Notes: generated from the sequence alone by a model not told the origin. 64,000 nt of DNA from Akkermansia massiliensis (GCF_018847375.1 NZ_CP072036.1:1-64000); one strand, 5' to 3'. Counted from the stretch's first letter, positions 47,523-57,730 are shown. Made by a program: numbers and translations.

Positions 47523-48074
47523 TTATTGATATATGGGACGTTTTTCAGAAATGGGCAAATAATAGACATCCCAATTGGGAAAAACCATTACTTCCAAATC
47601 AAGTTCCTGTCCATCTTTCCGGAGTTTCCCTGTTTTCTTAGAAAAAGGAATTTTCATTAAGATGGAGAATCTATCAGAACGTTTTGGATCATAGAATGAC
47701 TCATTAATTTTCACCAAATCTTTGTAAGAGGCATTAAAATGAAACTCCTTTCTTACAACCTCCGGATCCCTGTACTTTCCTGGAATCAAAGGCGGATTTA
47801 CAACTAAAGGACGCATCAGGGCAACCACCTGTTGTTCATCCATTCCTCGTTTCAGGCGTTTCGCCCTCTCCCTGATCTCCCGAATACTGTCGGAGGGATA
47901 ATCCGGCCAGGAATAATATTTATAACCAGGCAAAGAAACATCCTTTAATTCTGTATAAATTTGATTATGAATGATTTCAATATGACCAATATCGTCTTGA
48001 GTGATATTTTTGTGGGTACAGGAAATCAAAGCATATAGAGCTCCAATACAGCATGCAGAGGGTAACATTCTCAT
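47523..48074 (-). CDS. Lipoprotein overlapping the rhs gene; candidate immunity or partner protein
   Basis: 183 residues. The N-terminus (RMLPSACCIGALYALISC) has a lipobox LISC with Cys19, so it should be a lipid-anchored extracytoplasmic protein. The rest is AT-rich, alpha/beta in character, with GYKYYSWPDYPSD and a strand-rich C-terminal half ending MVFPNWDVYYLPISE. No family is recognised. Its ATG overlaps the rhs stop codon (ATGA), which implies translational coupling. Genes directly after rhs tips commonly encode cognate immunity proteins; that is the working hypothesis. An alternative is a structural partner of the Rhs protein. It is followed by a strong terminator. Confidence 0.75.
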   Translation of the reverse strand: MRMLPSACCIGALYALISCTHKNITQDDIGHIEIIHNQIYTELKDVSLPGYKYYSWPDYPSDSIREIRERAKRLKRGMDEQQVVALMRPLVVNPPLIPGKYRDPEVVRKEFHFNASYKDLVKINESFYDPKRSDRFSILMKIPFSKKTGKLRKDGQELDLEVMVFPNWDVYYLPISEKRPIYQ

Positions 48075-51000
48075 GATTCAAATTTGGTATCTTTATTGGA
48101 TTCACAACAGCACCATGATATTTTCAAGGTTCTTGTCACTTTGTTAGAATCCGCTGTCGGATTTTTTCCAAGTCCATTGTGGGATGTATCGGCAAGGCAA
48201 ACTCCTCCTTTACACAGAGGTTCCACCTCGTCTCCTAGATACTTCCATGTAGGAGGTTTTGCCATACCAGGTTTTTCCGATGTATAGTAAGCCGTTCCCT
48301 TAAAAGTAACTTCCCCTTCCGTAGGATGTTCCTCGTAAGAAAACATTTTAGGATATGACCATGTATCTTTCATCCCCCCACCAATGTTCCAGCTTTCCTT
48401 TTGTTTTTCCTTTCCTTTTTGTGGCTCAAGATCTGCCCCGCAAAACTTCATCTCTACCTCGGCTTCGACTTCCTGATATATTACTCCATCCGGGCTCGAT
48501 TTTCCCTTAAGAATCCATTGAATATCCCAACGGAAGTGCCCACACTTGCCTGCCTTCTTTGAAATGTTTTTATAACTCAATTCAGGAGGTCCTTCCACGC
48601 GAGGAAGCCCACTGGGGAACGGCTGTTGTTGAGATACGCTGATTAATCCAAGTTGATCAATTCCCAAATTGTTATTGAGAAATCTGTACATATTCAACGT
48701 ACTATATTCTTCCATGGGGTCTTTCGTCAGCCACCGCCCGGAGAGGGCATGATAATATCTGTAATTATAATAGACCAATCCCAATTCGTCATCGGAATAC
48801 TCGCTTGAAAAGCGGAACGGATTCAGCTCGGCTGCATTACCTTCCATCTTGACCACACTACCATAAGGCCCGTATTCATACAAGGCTCTTCTTCCTGCCT
48901 GGATGCCAAACAGGGCTATCGTGTTTTTCATGAAGTCATGCGTGTAATACAAGTCTTCCTGATAGATTCCCTTTTCATCAAACAGCCTCATGGCAAAAAT
49001 GCGTGTCGCTGAAGATTCCATCGGGTCCCACAGGTAGGTCTTGCGCAGAACAGGTGTTGACTCTTCCGTTGTATCGTGGGCATCCAGTTCCGCGATTTGC
49101 AGGTAATTCCGGTACAGGAAGCGCTTGCGGGAAACAAGATCTTCTCCCTCATAAACGGATTTCTCCACTCGCCTTCCCATGTAGTCGTAACGGCATTCCA
49201 CGCGCTTGCCGCCTTGCGTGAAACTCGCCGCCTGGTTCAAGGCATTGTAGGCAACGGTCCATTCTCCCGTGGCGGTCCTGATTTTCGTCTGGTTCCCGGC
49301 AGCGTCATGTTCCGGAACGAACACAGCCTGCTCTCCCTCCCCAATGGAAATATACTGGTTGAGTTCATTGGTTTCATAGGCAGTGGGAACAGCCGTGCCT
49401 TCCCGGGACATTTCCCGGTTGCCGATATTGTCATAGGCGTAGCTGTAGGTTCCTCCCCGGCTCATGGCATCGGCAGTCAGCTCGCCACGGTCATTATACG
49501 TGTAGGCATGTGTCAAATCGGGACCGGGTGTGTTGAAATAATCCTTTTTCGTCACGGGACGCCCCAGGGAGTCATAGGTGTAATCAACCTTGGCCGGATA
49601 ATTCTGACCTCCCGGACGCAGATAATCCACTTTAATAACCAGGTCCCGCTTTTCTTCCCGTGTGTACCATCTCTTCAGCGTATTGGGATAATTCAGCGTC
49701 TCCAGCAGGCCGTTATTGGCATTGTAGCCATAGGCAAAAGGAGTTGCCATTCCGTTGAGTTCCACGGTTGAGAGCCTTCCGGCAGTATCGTAACCCAGCG
49801 CCGTCTGCTGGACGGTGGAATTGCCGTATTGCAGGCTGTAGCCCGCATCCCTGCCCTGGCTGTCGCGTTGGTGAGTCAAAGCGCTTTGAGCCAGTCCCGT
49901 CGTCGTTTCCGTCACCAGTTCATTGTACTGGTTGTAGGTAAAGTCCCTGGTACCGGCATCGTCCGTCACACGGGTCATCTGCGCCAAGTGGTTATAAGCA
50001 TAGGTAATTCTTGGAGTTCCATCATCGGCAATAATAGAAGTATTTACTCCTTTTTTGAGATCATAAATAAAAGAAACAGTCACATTTCTTGCATCTATCT
50101 TTGAAGTAATCATATTGAAAACGTTATAAGATATATTCTCATGAGTCTCATCCGCATAGGTCTTGCACAGCAAAAGACCGCTGGCCTTCTCGTAAGTCCA
50201 GGTAGTCGTGTCGCCATCAGTCCGTTCCCGCGGGTCGGTTGTAATGGTTTCCCCGCTCACCCGGAACGTTCGCATGCTGATCAGATGGTCGGCGTTGTCG
50301 TAGGCAAAGACGGCAGGCTGGATGCCCGTTCCCCATTCCACGATCTTCCTTTCTCTCATATCATAGGCGTAGTAGGAAGTATACCCCAAAGCGTCCGTGA
50401 TGACCGTAGGAGAGTCGATCGGTTCCCCATAAGCGTAAGTAGTGGCATTCCCCGCAGCATCCGTTACGCTGACTGTCCTCCCGGCGATGTCCTGGACAGT
50501 TGTTGTCACATTGCCGCGGACATCCGTGGAGGCGAGAACAATGCCTGTTTCCGTGTAGCTGCGGGCAATACTTGTCGTTACTCCGGCATAATCAGTGCGG
50601 GACACAGCCAGGCCATCCACGATCAGGGAGATTGCCGCAGTTTCACAACCCGGGATTTTGTTCTTGCTGATTCGCTTGGCATCTCCGGCATACTCCGTCC
50701 AGGAAGCAGATTCCTGCCCTCTCGGGTCAATAGAAACCGTTTTGTCTTCCAAAGTTGCGGACAGGGAGGAAATCAAAACCTTTTCCGTAAGGGAATAGGT
50801 TGTTCCCTGGCTGTTGTTCATAGTCGTGGTCGTGATCTGGTAGATGCCGTCATCCCCCTGTTCAGCCGCATAGGAATAAATCGTGATGCGGGAATTGGTG
50901 GCATCGGGATGATCGTCCAGCTTCCATGTTTCCTTCGTTACATTGCCGAAGGCGTCGTATTCCTTCAAGGTTGGAGCCATGGCGGTAGCAGGCGTTCCCG

Positions 51001-53824
51001 CATCCACCTCCGTCTTGACAAGATACCCCCGTTCATCATACGTGAACCGGCTGTAATAGAAACTGCCCAAGGCGTTGGCTGTAGCCGTGCGGATGACTAA
51101 CCCATAACCGTTGGTGATTTCCCGGAACGTTGCTACCGGGTCTCCTTCTGGCTGAGGTTCCAATGTGACTTTCCGGATGCCATCCTCAATGATGTCAATC
51201 CTGTAGGACAGTTCCTTCTGTCCCGTCCCTCCCTGGTAGAGAAGAGTACCGTCAGGGGCAGTCGTCCGAATCAGGGTTGCTCCATGGGGAAGCGTCGCCG
51301 TCGTCGTTAATCCGTCGTCGCTATAGGCATAGGTCGTAACCCTTCCCAGTTCATCCGTCTCGGAGCTGACGCGTCCCAGCACGTCATAAGCCGTCCGGCG
51401 CACAGTGCTCATGGCTCCAATGTCCTTTCTCTCCTCAACTACACGCCCCAGGGCATCCCTCGTATAGGAGATGATGGTTTCAGGGGTAGTCTCCGTCGCA
51501 GAGCGGATCATTTCCACCAACCGCCTTGCGCTGTCATAGCCATAGCTGGTCAGGATGCCGTCTTCGTCTTTTTCCCATAGGGGACGCCCGTCGCACATCA
51601 GTTCCCGTTCCGTTATTCGTCCGTTGCCGCGCGTCTTCCTGATCCAGCGGTTCTGAAGGTCGAACTCGTAGCCGGCGCTGTCCAGCAGCGACCAGGTTCC
51701 ATCCGTCAGCAGGATGTATTCCTCCGTCCTGACCGTGTTGCCTTCCGCCGAGATGAAGGACACCATTCGGCGGCTCTGCCCCGGTACGGGCGCTCCGTCG
51801 ATTTGCGTTTCCTCCGTCACGGTATAGGCCGCTCCATGCCAGATTGTAAGTTCGTAAGAATAAACCCTCTGTACGCCGTCAATACCCTGGCGCATCTTGA
51901 GGCGTCCCCTGGCATACGGATTGGGCGCGGAGGCCAGCCATGTTTCCGTCACTTCCAGCCGCGTTCCTTCAGCCCCAAGCGCGGTCGTCCTTTCTTCCAC
52001 GCGCCTGACGTCGTTTTCTTCCGTATAGGTATAAAGCGTCTGGTTCAACTGCACGTCCGCCTTGTTCTTTTGCCGAAGTATGGTGGTCACTTCTGCGGGA
52101 TCGTGATCGTTGAACTTCGCTTCGCAGTAGGTCGTCTTCACTCTCTTTTCCGCAAAGCCTTTATACGGAGTGGAAACGAGAGTCTGACGACCCAGACGAT
52201 CCTGTTCGTACTTGACTTCGGAACCGTCCGGACGCGTTTCTTTCGTCAGAACCCCGTTGGCGGAATATTCATAAGAAGTCGTGCGGGCCATGTCGGAACC
52301 GTAACCTTCCGTTCTGCTCATCAGCAGATTGCCCTGCGGGGTGGATTTGTAGTTCTCCATCAGGCTGGAAACCGCCATTCCTTCTTCCCCCATCCGCACT
52401 TCTGTCAGCAGGTTCCATTCCTTTTCGGAGACCTCCGTGCGCGTCCTGACCGTATGAATAGCGGAGTCTCCCGTGCCCTTGCCCAGACACCATACCTCTC
52501 CATTCTTCCACCAGGTTGTGACAAAATCATTCCTTCCGGGCGTTCTTTCCGTCACGCTCGCCTTGTCCCCTTCCTCATTGCGGGCAAAAACAAAGTGCTT
52601 GAACGGTTCCCCCGTCACGGCATAAAGCCCTGTCGTCTCATCCTTGGCTCCTACCTGGGAAGGAAGGTACAGGGCCAGCGTATAGCCCGCTTCCGTCACG
52701 TCCTGCACGCTGGCAAGGCCGTCTGAAATATTGCTCACCTGCCGCAGGGAACCATCTTCCGCATACACCACATCCATGAAGGCATGAAAATCCGCTTCCG
52801 TGAGCTGCTGGCCGCTGGATGCCGTAAAACGCACGGGATCTCCCGTTTCCACGGAATAGACCATCTTGCAGCCATTGGCTTCCGCCACTTCAATGTAAAC
52901 CGGATTGGAAACGACTGGTGTAAAATCTTCTCCCAGCATCCGGGCGCGGTTGGTCAGGCGCGTGTTGTAGCCGATGTTGCCCACACTTCCGTTGTCCTCT
53001 TCCCCCTGGGTGATGAAGTAATAAACCAGCAGGGAACCTTTCTGAACAGCTACCATGCAGTTGTTGCTCAAGCCTTCCGTGGGTTTGAGCAATTTGCTGT
53101 GCAGCACATGGCGGAACAACAGGGCGGAGGGGGACCAGAGGCGTTCTGTAAATTCCTCCTCCACGATTTCAATCTGGCCTCCGGGTACGCCGGGCAATCC
53201 CCGGAACAGGCCGAAGTTGCACTGCCAATACATGCTTTCCTGGGAGGCATCCGCCGCCACGTTCGTTCCTGCGGAGGAGCCGGACACCGTAGAACGGGCC
53301 AGCCGGGAGGACATGCGGGCGGAGGATGGGGAGGAACTGGGGGTGGTTCCCCCGCTGGGGGTGTCCGGGTCCTCACAAACTTCCTTGCCGTCACATCCCT
53401 TCTTGCATACCACCGGCTTGTTTTCTGCGGGTACGATGTCGTAGAGCTCCACCTGGACTCCGTTGAGGTAGGAGTCGAAACGCGAGACGTTGCCGGATTC
53501 CGGCTTGTAGTCGATGTTGGTGTGGGAAAGGAAGGCCTGGTGCCATCCCGCTTCCAGTTCCACGGTGACAGGATCGGATTCCCGGTATTGTCCCGAATCG
53601 GCAATGCTGGCTGTCTGGCCTCCCAGCGTAAAATAACCATAATCGTCCGCGCCGATTTTGATTTCATAAGAGCCTGCGGTTTCAATTTTGATGTAGCCGT
53701 CCCAAAGGGTCGTCTTTTCGGGAGCGGGAGCTTCCACATTCAAATGGGGCTGGTCGCCTTTCAGTTGGCCTTCCCATTTGTCCAGGGGAAATTCCGCTTC
53801 AAGTAAAGTAACAGGAGTATTCAT
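48071..53824 (-). CDS. Large RHS/YD-repeat protein with PA14-like N-terminus and variable tip
   Basis: 1917 residues, the largest gene here. No signal peptide is visible. Residues about 1-130 resemble a PA14-type beta domain (WDGYIKIETAGSYEI, ADDYGYFTLGG); 145-200 is a Cys-containing, then Pro/Ser/Thr-rich linker. From about 500 to 1600 come many YD repeats (YEYSANGVLTKE, YDSARRLVEMIR, YDVLGRVSSETDELGRVT). The RHS core with YYNYRYYHALSGRWLTKDP ends at DQLGL near 1727. The last 190 residues are a unique tip with Cys pairs (KCGHFRWDIQW, LCKGGVCL, SWCCCE) and no nuclease or peptidase motif I recognise. YD repeats form a shell that encloses the tip in related toxins. The lipoprotein gene overlaps its stop. 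Confidence 0.93.
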   Translation of the reverse strand: MNTPVTLLEAEFPLDKWEGQLKGDQPHLNVEAPAPEKTTLWDGYIKIETAGSYEIKIGADDYGYFTLGGQTASIADSGQYRESDPVTVELEAGWHQAFLSHTNIDYKPESGNVSRFDSYLNGVQVELYDIVPAENKPVVCKKGCDGKEVCEDPDTPSGGTTPSSSPSSARMSSRLARSTVSGSSAGTNVAADASQESMYWQCNFGLFRGLPGVPGGQIEIVEEEFTERLWSPSALLFRHVLHSKLLKPTEGLSNNCMVAVQKGSLLVYYFITQGEEDNGSVGNIGYNTRLTNRARMLGEDFTPVVSNPVYIEVAEANGCKMVYSVETGDPVRFTASSGQQLTEADFHAFMDVVYAEDGSLRQVSNISDGLASVQDVTEAGYTLALYLPSQVGAKDETTGLYAVTGEPFKHFVFARNEEGDKASVTERTPGRNDFVTTWWKNGEVWCLGKGTGDSAIHTVRTRTEVSEKEWNLLTEVRMGEEGMAVSSLMENYKSTPQGNLLMSRTEGYGSDMARTTSYEYSANGVLTKETRPDGSEVKYEQDRLGRQTLVSTPYKGFAEKRVKTTYCEAKFNDHDPAEVTTILRQKNKADVQLNQTLYTYTEENDVRRVEERTTALGAEGTRLEVTETWLASAPNPYARGRLKMRQGIDGVQRVYSYELTIWHGAAYTVTEETQIDGAPVPGQSRRMVSFISAEGNTVRTEEYILLTDGTWSLLDSAGYEFDLQNRWIRKTRGNGRITERELMCDGRPLWEKDEDGILTSYGYDSARRLVEMIRSATETTPETIISYTRDALGRVVEERKDIGAMSTVRRTAYDVLGRVSSETDELGRVTTYAYSDDGLTTTATLPHGATLIRTTAPDGTLLYQGGTGQKELSYRIDIIEDGIRKVTLEPQPEGDPVATFREITNGYGLVIRTATANALGSFYYSRFTYDERGYLVKTEVDAGTPATAMAPTLKEYDAFGNVTKETWKLDDHPDATNSRITIYSYAAEQGDDGIYQITTTTMNNSQGTTYSLTEKVLISSLSATLEDKTVSIDPRGQESASWTEYAGDAKRISKNKIPGCETAAISLIVDGLAVSRTDYAGVTTSIARSYTETGIVLASTDVRGNVTTTVQDIAGRTVSVTDAAGNATTYAYGEPIDSPTVITDALGYTSYYAYDMRERKIVEWGTGIQPAVFAYDNADHLISMRTFRVSGETITTDPRERTDGDTTTWTYEKASGLLLCKTYADETHENISYNVFNMITSKIDARNVTVSFIYDLKKGVNTSIIADDGTPRITYAYNHLAQMTRVTDDAGTRDFTYNQYNELVTETTTGLAQSALTHQRDSQGRDAGYSLQYGNSTVQQTALGYDTAGRLSTVELNGMATPFAYGYNANNGLLETLNYPNTLKRWYTREEKRDLVIKVDYLRPGGQNYPAKVDYTYDSLGRPVTKKDYFNTPGPDLTHAYTYNDRGELTADAMSRGGTYSYAYDNIGNREMSREGTAVPTAYETNELNQYISIGEGEQAVFVPEHDAAGNQTKIRTATGEWTVAYNALNQAASFTQGGKRVECRYDYMGRRVEKSVYEGEDLVSRKRFLYRNYLQIAELDAHDTTEESTPVLRKTYLWDPMESSATRIFAMRLFDEKGIYQEDLYYTHDFMKNTIALFGIQAGRRALYEYGPYGSVVKMEGNAAELNPFRFSSEYSDDELGLVYYNYRYYHALSGRWLTKDPMEEYSTLNMYRFLNNNLGIDQLGLISVSQQQPFPSGLPRVEGPPELSYKNISKKAGKCGHFRWDIQWILKGKSSPDGVIYQEVEAEVEMKFCGADLEPQKGKEKQKESWNIGGGMKDTWSYPKMFSYEEHPTEGEVTFKGTAYYTSEKPGMAKPPTWKYLGDEVEPLCKGGVCLADTSHNGLGKNPTADSNKVTRTLKISWCCCESNKDTKFES

Positions 53825-53987
53825 GATTTTAATTTAATTTGTTGATGTTGATATGAAGGTGCAACCGCCCTGGAAAATGCCCGGAAGACTGGCGGCTGCC
53901 AGGGACCTTTCCGGGAGAAATATACAGAAAAAAAAGTGCAGTGGGTTATCTCCCTCGGCCATTCATGAGGTGTGATAGCACAACGTC

Positions 53988-54018
53988 GGATTTTTTGTAA
54001 AATAATGGATTTTTTGTA
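53988..54018. repeat. Direct repeat of GGATTTTTTGTA
   Basis: Two exact 12-base copies start at 53988 and 54007, 19 bases apart, in AT-rich DNA about 165 bases before the rhs start. The spacing of nearly two helical turns would suit a regulator binding the same face of the DNA. This could also be a slippage duplication. Confidence 0.5.
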
Positions 54019-54090
54019 TTGTCTGAATAATTGATGATCTTTACTTTACAGGCAAACATCCGGACACGTTATGCTACCGCACATTTATAC

Positions 54091-54234
54091 CTATGCCTCT
54101 TTGCAGGGCATCAGGAAGACGGTCTTGTTGTCCAGGCGCGTGGCACCCAGGGCAGCTTTCACGGTGATCTGTTCGCGCACGTCCACGTATTCGGAACGGG
54201 CCTCCACGCGGAACTGCGCGTCCCTCCGAGTCTT
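54091..54234 (-). pseudogene. C-terminal fragment of an unidentified reverse-strand gene
   Basis: The reverse frame ending at a TAG (54091-54093) reads FRVEARSEYVDVREQITVKA then ALGATRLDNKTVFLMPCKEA, with protein-like character, but has no start and runs into the opposite-strand YD-like fragment at about 54230. It may be the end of a structural protein of a lost element. I do not recognise the family. Confidence 0.35.
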
Positions 54235-54818
54235 CCAGCTCCAGCAGCGTTCCACCGACCAAGGAAAGCAATCCCTGCCAATCCTGTTCTGATCCCTGCG
54301 ATGATATTTGCACCACTGGCAACGCCGCATTCGCTAAAGTTGTCCAGCCGGACGGTTCTTCCCAGACGTTGAATCTCTCCACCGGCAGCGTCCATTCCAT
54401 GACCACCAAAACCGGGGCCATTATTTCGAAACAGTCCTACGATTCCCAGGTCCAGATTTCCAAAAACAGCCAGGGGAACATCAACAGCATCACCAGTTCC
54501 AGGGACGGCATGCTGAGTTTCAGCCGTTCCTCCAACAACCTCACCATCTCCCAATACGGAGTCTCCCAGGCTTCCAGGAATGTTCGCGGAGAAGCCGTCC
54601 CGCAGGGAGCTCCCGTCAAGGTTTATTCCTACGAGTGGAACCCCGTCAAAAGGGCGATGATCATTACAAGCCGAAGCCCCCCTCCGGAATTCCGCCAGAA
54701 GGGAAAAATTGGACCATACCAATCCATTTTCCGTTCTTACCCGTTTTTCTACACGGAGCCGTCCCCCGGGAAACAGAAAACTGGGTTGAAACAATGGAAT
54801 CCCCTTAAGTGGCATTAG
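54228..54818 (+). pseudogene. Truncated second RHS/YD-type gene fragment
   Basis: The forward frame encodes a Ser-rich start, a Cys cluster (ESNPCQSCSDPCDDICTTGN) and then AAFAKVVQPDGSSQTLNLST, IISKQSYDSQVQISKNSQGN and SFSRSSNNLTISQYGVSQ, which has the turn-rich pattern of the N-terminal, pre-YD part of RHS proteins. The likeness fades near residue KVYSYE (about 54635), and the frame then continues with unrelated sequence to a TAG at 54818. No start codon with a leader is evident. It appears to be a broken neighbour or an ancestral rhs copy in opposite orientation. Confidence 0.5.
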
Positions 54819-55097
54819 TAGCGTTCATTTTCATTCCTGGCAGATAATCCCCCGCAGCCGGAGAGCCATTCCGGACGTTCTACCCGTATGCTCCTGCTTT
54901 GCCGCTCAAAAAAGCGCCAGCATGAAAGCGGGCGGCTTTCCTTCTCCATCCGGAAAGCGGTAACCGCCGTTAAGACAGACTCCGGCACCCCTATCTGCAC
55001 CATCTCTTCAACGAAAGAGCTCTTTTTCTGGTCGTTCAGATAAGGTCGGTGTCGGCACTTCTATACGCTGTCCCAATTCTCAACCCGGAATAAACCA

Positions 55098-56666
55098 ATG
55101 AATAATACGACTCAATCAGGGACCTCTCCAACAGGTCCCGCTACAACCAATAACGCTCCGGCGGTAAAATCCGTCCTTCGCATGGGGGTATTTACGCTCG
55201 CCATGATTAACGTTTCCGCCATTGTCAGCTTGCGCGGCATGCCTGCGGAAAGCACGTACGGACTCAGTTCCGTTTTTTACTATATTTTTGCAGCGGTCTT
55301 TTTCCTGGTGCCCGTCTCCCTGGTAGCCGCGGAACTCACCACCGGATGGCCGCAGAAAGGCGGCGTTTACCGTTGGGTAGGCGAAGCCTTCGGGAAAAAA
55401 TGGGGGTTCCTGGCCATCTGGCTGCAATGGATTGAAAGCACCATCTGGTTCCCGACCGTACTGACCTTCGCCGCCGTCTCCCTGGCTTTCATGGGGCCCG
55501 GACAGCGATGGGATGAAGCTCTTGCCGCCAACAAGTGGTATGTGCTCATCGTGGTGCTGTGTGTGTACTGGGCAGCTACCCTGCTCAACCTGCGTGGCAT
55601 GAAGACTTCCGCAGGCGTCACCAAATGGGGCACCATCATCGGAACCATCATTCCGGGCGCCATCCTGATTCTGCTGGGCCTGAGCTATTGGGCCGGAGGC
55701 AACCCGATTCTGCTGGACATGAGCTGGGACAAGCTGATACCGGACATGAGCAATTTCAACAACCTCGTTCTGGCCGCCAGCATCTTCCTGTTCTACGCAG
55801 GGATGGAAATGTCCGCCGTGCATGTGAAGGACGTGAATGACCCCGGCCGCAACTATCCGCTGGCCATTCTGATTTCCGCCATCATTACGGTACTCATTTT
55901 CGTTCTGGGCACGCTGGCCATCGGCTTCATCATTCCGAACTCCCAGATTAACCTGGTGCAGAGCCTGCTGATTTCTTATGACAGTTACTTCAGCTTCTTC
56001 GGCCTCGGCTGGATGAACTGGATTCTGGCGCTTGCGCTGGCCGTAGGCGTTCTGGCCCAGGTAACAGCGTGGGTGGGAGGTCCTTCCAAAGGCTTGTACC
56101 AGGTAGGCTTGGCTGGCAACCTGCCGCCCGTCATGCAGAAGCGGAACAAGAACAACGTCCAGATGGGCATCCTGCTCATTCAGGGCTGCATCGTCACCCT
56201 GCTTTCCATCATGTTCGTGATCATGCCTTCCGTGCAGTCCGCCTACCAGATTATTTCCCAGCTTACCATCATCCTGTACCTCATCATGTACATGCTGATG
56301 TTCGCCTCCGGCATTTATCTGCGCTACCGGGAACCGAATACGCCCCGCACTTTCCGCATTCCCGGAGGCAAGACCCTCGGCATGTGGATTGTAGGCGGCC
56401 TCGGCTTCCTGGCCAGCCTGGCGGCCTTCCTGGTGAGCTTCATTCCGCCGAACCAAATTACCGTCGGCAGCAATACGATGTACATTATGCTTCTGGTGAT
56501 AGGCACCTTCATCTTCGCCGGCATTCCTTTCATCATCCATGCCATGGCCAAGCCCTCCTGGAAGCGGCCTGTGGATCCTGAAGACGCCTTCGAACCCTTC
56601 GGATGGGAAAAAACCAATGGAACCCATTCTACAGTAACCCCAATCCATACCATATCCCATGAGTAA
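55098..56666 (+). CDS. GadC-family amino acid antiporter
   Basis: 522-residue APC-superfamily transporter with twelve predicted helices. It belongs to the glutamate:GABA antiporter branch: [13 protein letters not shown] near residue 40 (helix 1 unwound region), [16 protein letters not shown], and the long C-terminal tail after helix 12 ([17 protein letters not shown]) that in GadC acts as a pH-sensitive plug. The stop overlaps the start of glsA by 8 bases, so the two are translated from one mRNA. In E. coli GadC imports Gln or Glu and exports GABA/Glu during acid stress. No gadB is in the window. The exchanged substrates are inferred. Confidence 0.88.
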   Translation: MNNTTQSGTSPTGPATTNNAPAVKSVLRMGVFTLAMINVSAIVSLRGMPAESTYGLSSVFYYIFAAVFFLVPVSLVAAELTTGWPQKGGVYRWVGEAFGKKWGFLAIWLQWIESTIWFPTVLTFAAVSLAFMGPGQRWDEALAANKWYVLIVVLCVYWAATLLNLRGMKTSAGVTKWGTIIGTIIPGAILILLGLSYWAGGNPILLDMSWDKLIPDMSNFNNLVLAASIFLFYAGMEMSAVHVKDVNDPGRNYPLAILISAIITVLIFVLGTLAIGFIIPNSQINLVQSLLISYDSYFSFFGLGWMNWILALALAVGVLAQVTAWVGGPSKGLYQVGLAGNLPPVMQKRNKNNVQMGILLIQGCIVTLLSIMFVIMPSVQSAYQIISQLTIILYLIMYMLMFASGIYLRYREPNTPRTFRIPGGKTLGMWIVGGLGFLASLAAFLVSFIPPNQITVGSNTMYIMLLVIGTFIFAGIPFIIHAMAKPSWKRPVDPEDAFEPFGWEKTNGTHSTVTPIHTISHE

Positions 56667-57600
56667 CGTCCCTTCCAATGAACAAATCCAGACGGCTGTG
56701 GACAACGCGTACGCCTACGCCAAAACGGTCCAGGGAGGCAAAAACGCCTCCTACATCCCCGCTCTGGCGCAAGTCCCCTCAGACTTGCTGGCGATTGCCG
56801 TAGTCACTGTCAACGGAGATATCCTGACCGCAGGCTCCGCGGACACGCCCTTTGCCATTGAATCCATCTCCAAGGCCTTCAACCTGGCCTACGTCATGGA
56901 TCTGATCGGAATGAAGGAGCTGCGCACGAAGATCGGGGCAGACCCCACCGGGGAGCCCTTCAACTCCGTGATGGCGATTGAGCTGCACGGCGGCAAGCCC
57001 CTCAACCCCCTGGTCAACGCAGGGGCCATGGCGACAGTCAGCCTGGTCAACGGTTCGGACTCCGATGAAATATGGGCGAACATGATCCATAATTTCAACA
57101 ACTTCGCCAATACGGCCCTGACCGTGAACCAGGAGATTTACAAGTCGGAAAGCGCCACCAACCAGCACAACCGCGGCATCGCGTGGCTGTTGGACAGCTA
57201 CGGCTATTTTTACAATACGCCGCCCATGATCGTGGACCTGTACACCCGCATGTGCTCTCTGAACATCACCACCTCCCAGCTGGCGCTGATGGGCGCCTGC
57301 TATGCCAACGGGGGCGTCAACCCCGTCAGCAAAAAGCGGGTGGTGAAGGATGAGAACGTTTCTCCCATCCTCGCGGAAATGTGCATGTCCGGCCTCTATG
57401 ATTCCACAGGGGACTGGATGTACAAGGCAGGCGTTCCGGCCAAGTCCGGCGTGGGTGGCGGCCTAGTGGCCGTGGTCCCCGGCAAGATGGCCATGGCGGC
57501 CTTCTCCCCGCCCCTGGACCCCGCCGGAAACACCGTGAAGGGCCAGGCAGCTCTTCAATCCATTATCAAGGAATTGAATCTGAACCTTTTCCGGAGCTAA
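56659..57600 (+). CDS. glsA: Glutaminase
   Basis: Hydrolyses glutamine to glutamate and ammonia. The 313-residue protein is a serine-dependent beta-lactamase-fold glutaminase: the Ser-x-x-Lys pair lies in [12 protein letters not shown], followed by [12 protein letters not shown], the Tyr/Lys/Asn region [17 protein letters not shown], and [11 protein letters not shown], then [16 protein letters not shown] near the end. The length is normal for the family. It overlaps the antiporter gene by 8 bases. Ammonia release consumes protons, so the pair fits glutamine-dependent acid resistance. Confidence 0.96.
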   Translation: MSNVPSNEQIQTAVDNAYAYAKTVQGGKNASYIPALAQVPSDLLAIAVVTVNGDILTAGSADTPFAIESISKAFNLAYVMDLIGMKELRTKIGADPTGEPFNSVMAIELHGGKPLNPLVNAGAMATVSLVNGSDSDEIWANMIHNFNNFANTALTVNQEIYKSESATNQHNRGIAWLLDSYGYFYNTPPMIVDLYTRMCSLNITTSQLALMGACYANGGVNPVSKKRVVKDENVSPILAEMCMSGLYDSTGDWMYKAGVPAKSGVGGGLVAVVPGKMAMAAFSPPLDPAGNTVKGQAALQSIIKELNLNLFRS

Positions 57601-57614
57601 TCCGGGATGAGAAG

Positions 57615-57659
57615 GTAAACCCGCGGAGCCAAGATCCGAAAGGATACCCGCGGGTTTAC
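57615..57659 (+). terminator. Inverted repeat after glsA, probable terminator
   Basis: GTAAACCCGCGG and CCGCGGGTTTAC form a perfect 12-bp stem around a 21-base loop, 14 bases after the glsA stop and before a convergent gene. No T-run follows, so it may act with another factor or only stabilise the mRNA. Confidence 0.55.
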
Positions 57660-57730
57660 TGTATCCCGGCCACACGAAATAACGCCCCGCCTTCCGCGCT
57701 TGCCGGAAATTGACTGTCCAGCCGCGGGCG

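Larger units (their letters stand above)
53825..55097. other. Intergenic region with gene debris, 1273 bases
   Basis: Holds the upstream region of rhs (AT-rich, 53825-54080, with a short direct repeat), the oppositely oriented fragments at 54091-54818, and 280 bases of leader before the antiporter gene, in which no gene is supported. It forms the right-hand edge of the accessory region. No copy of the tRNA-Gly 3' end was noticed here. Confidence 0.6.

Noticed and set aside
46240..55097. A second copy of the tRNA-Gly 3' end as attR of the integrated element.
   Set aside because: Reading through the region by eye showed no repeat of the T-arm and acceptor sequence. It may be degraded, further downstream, or deleted.
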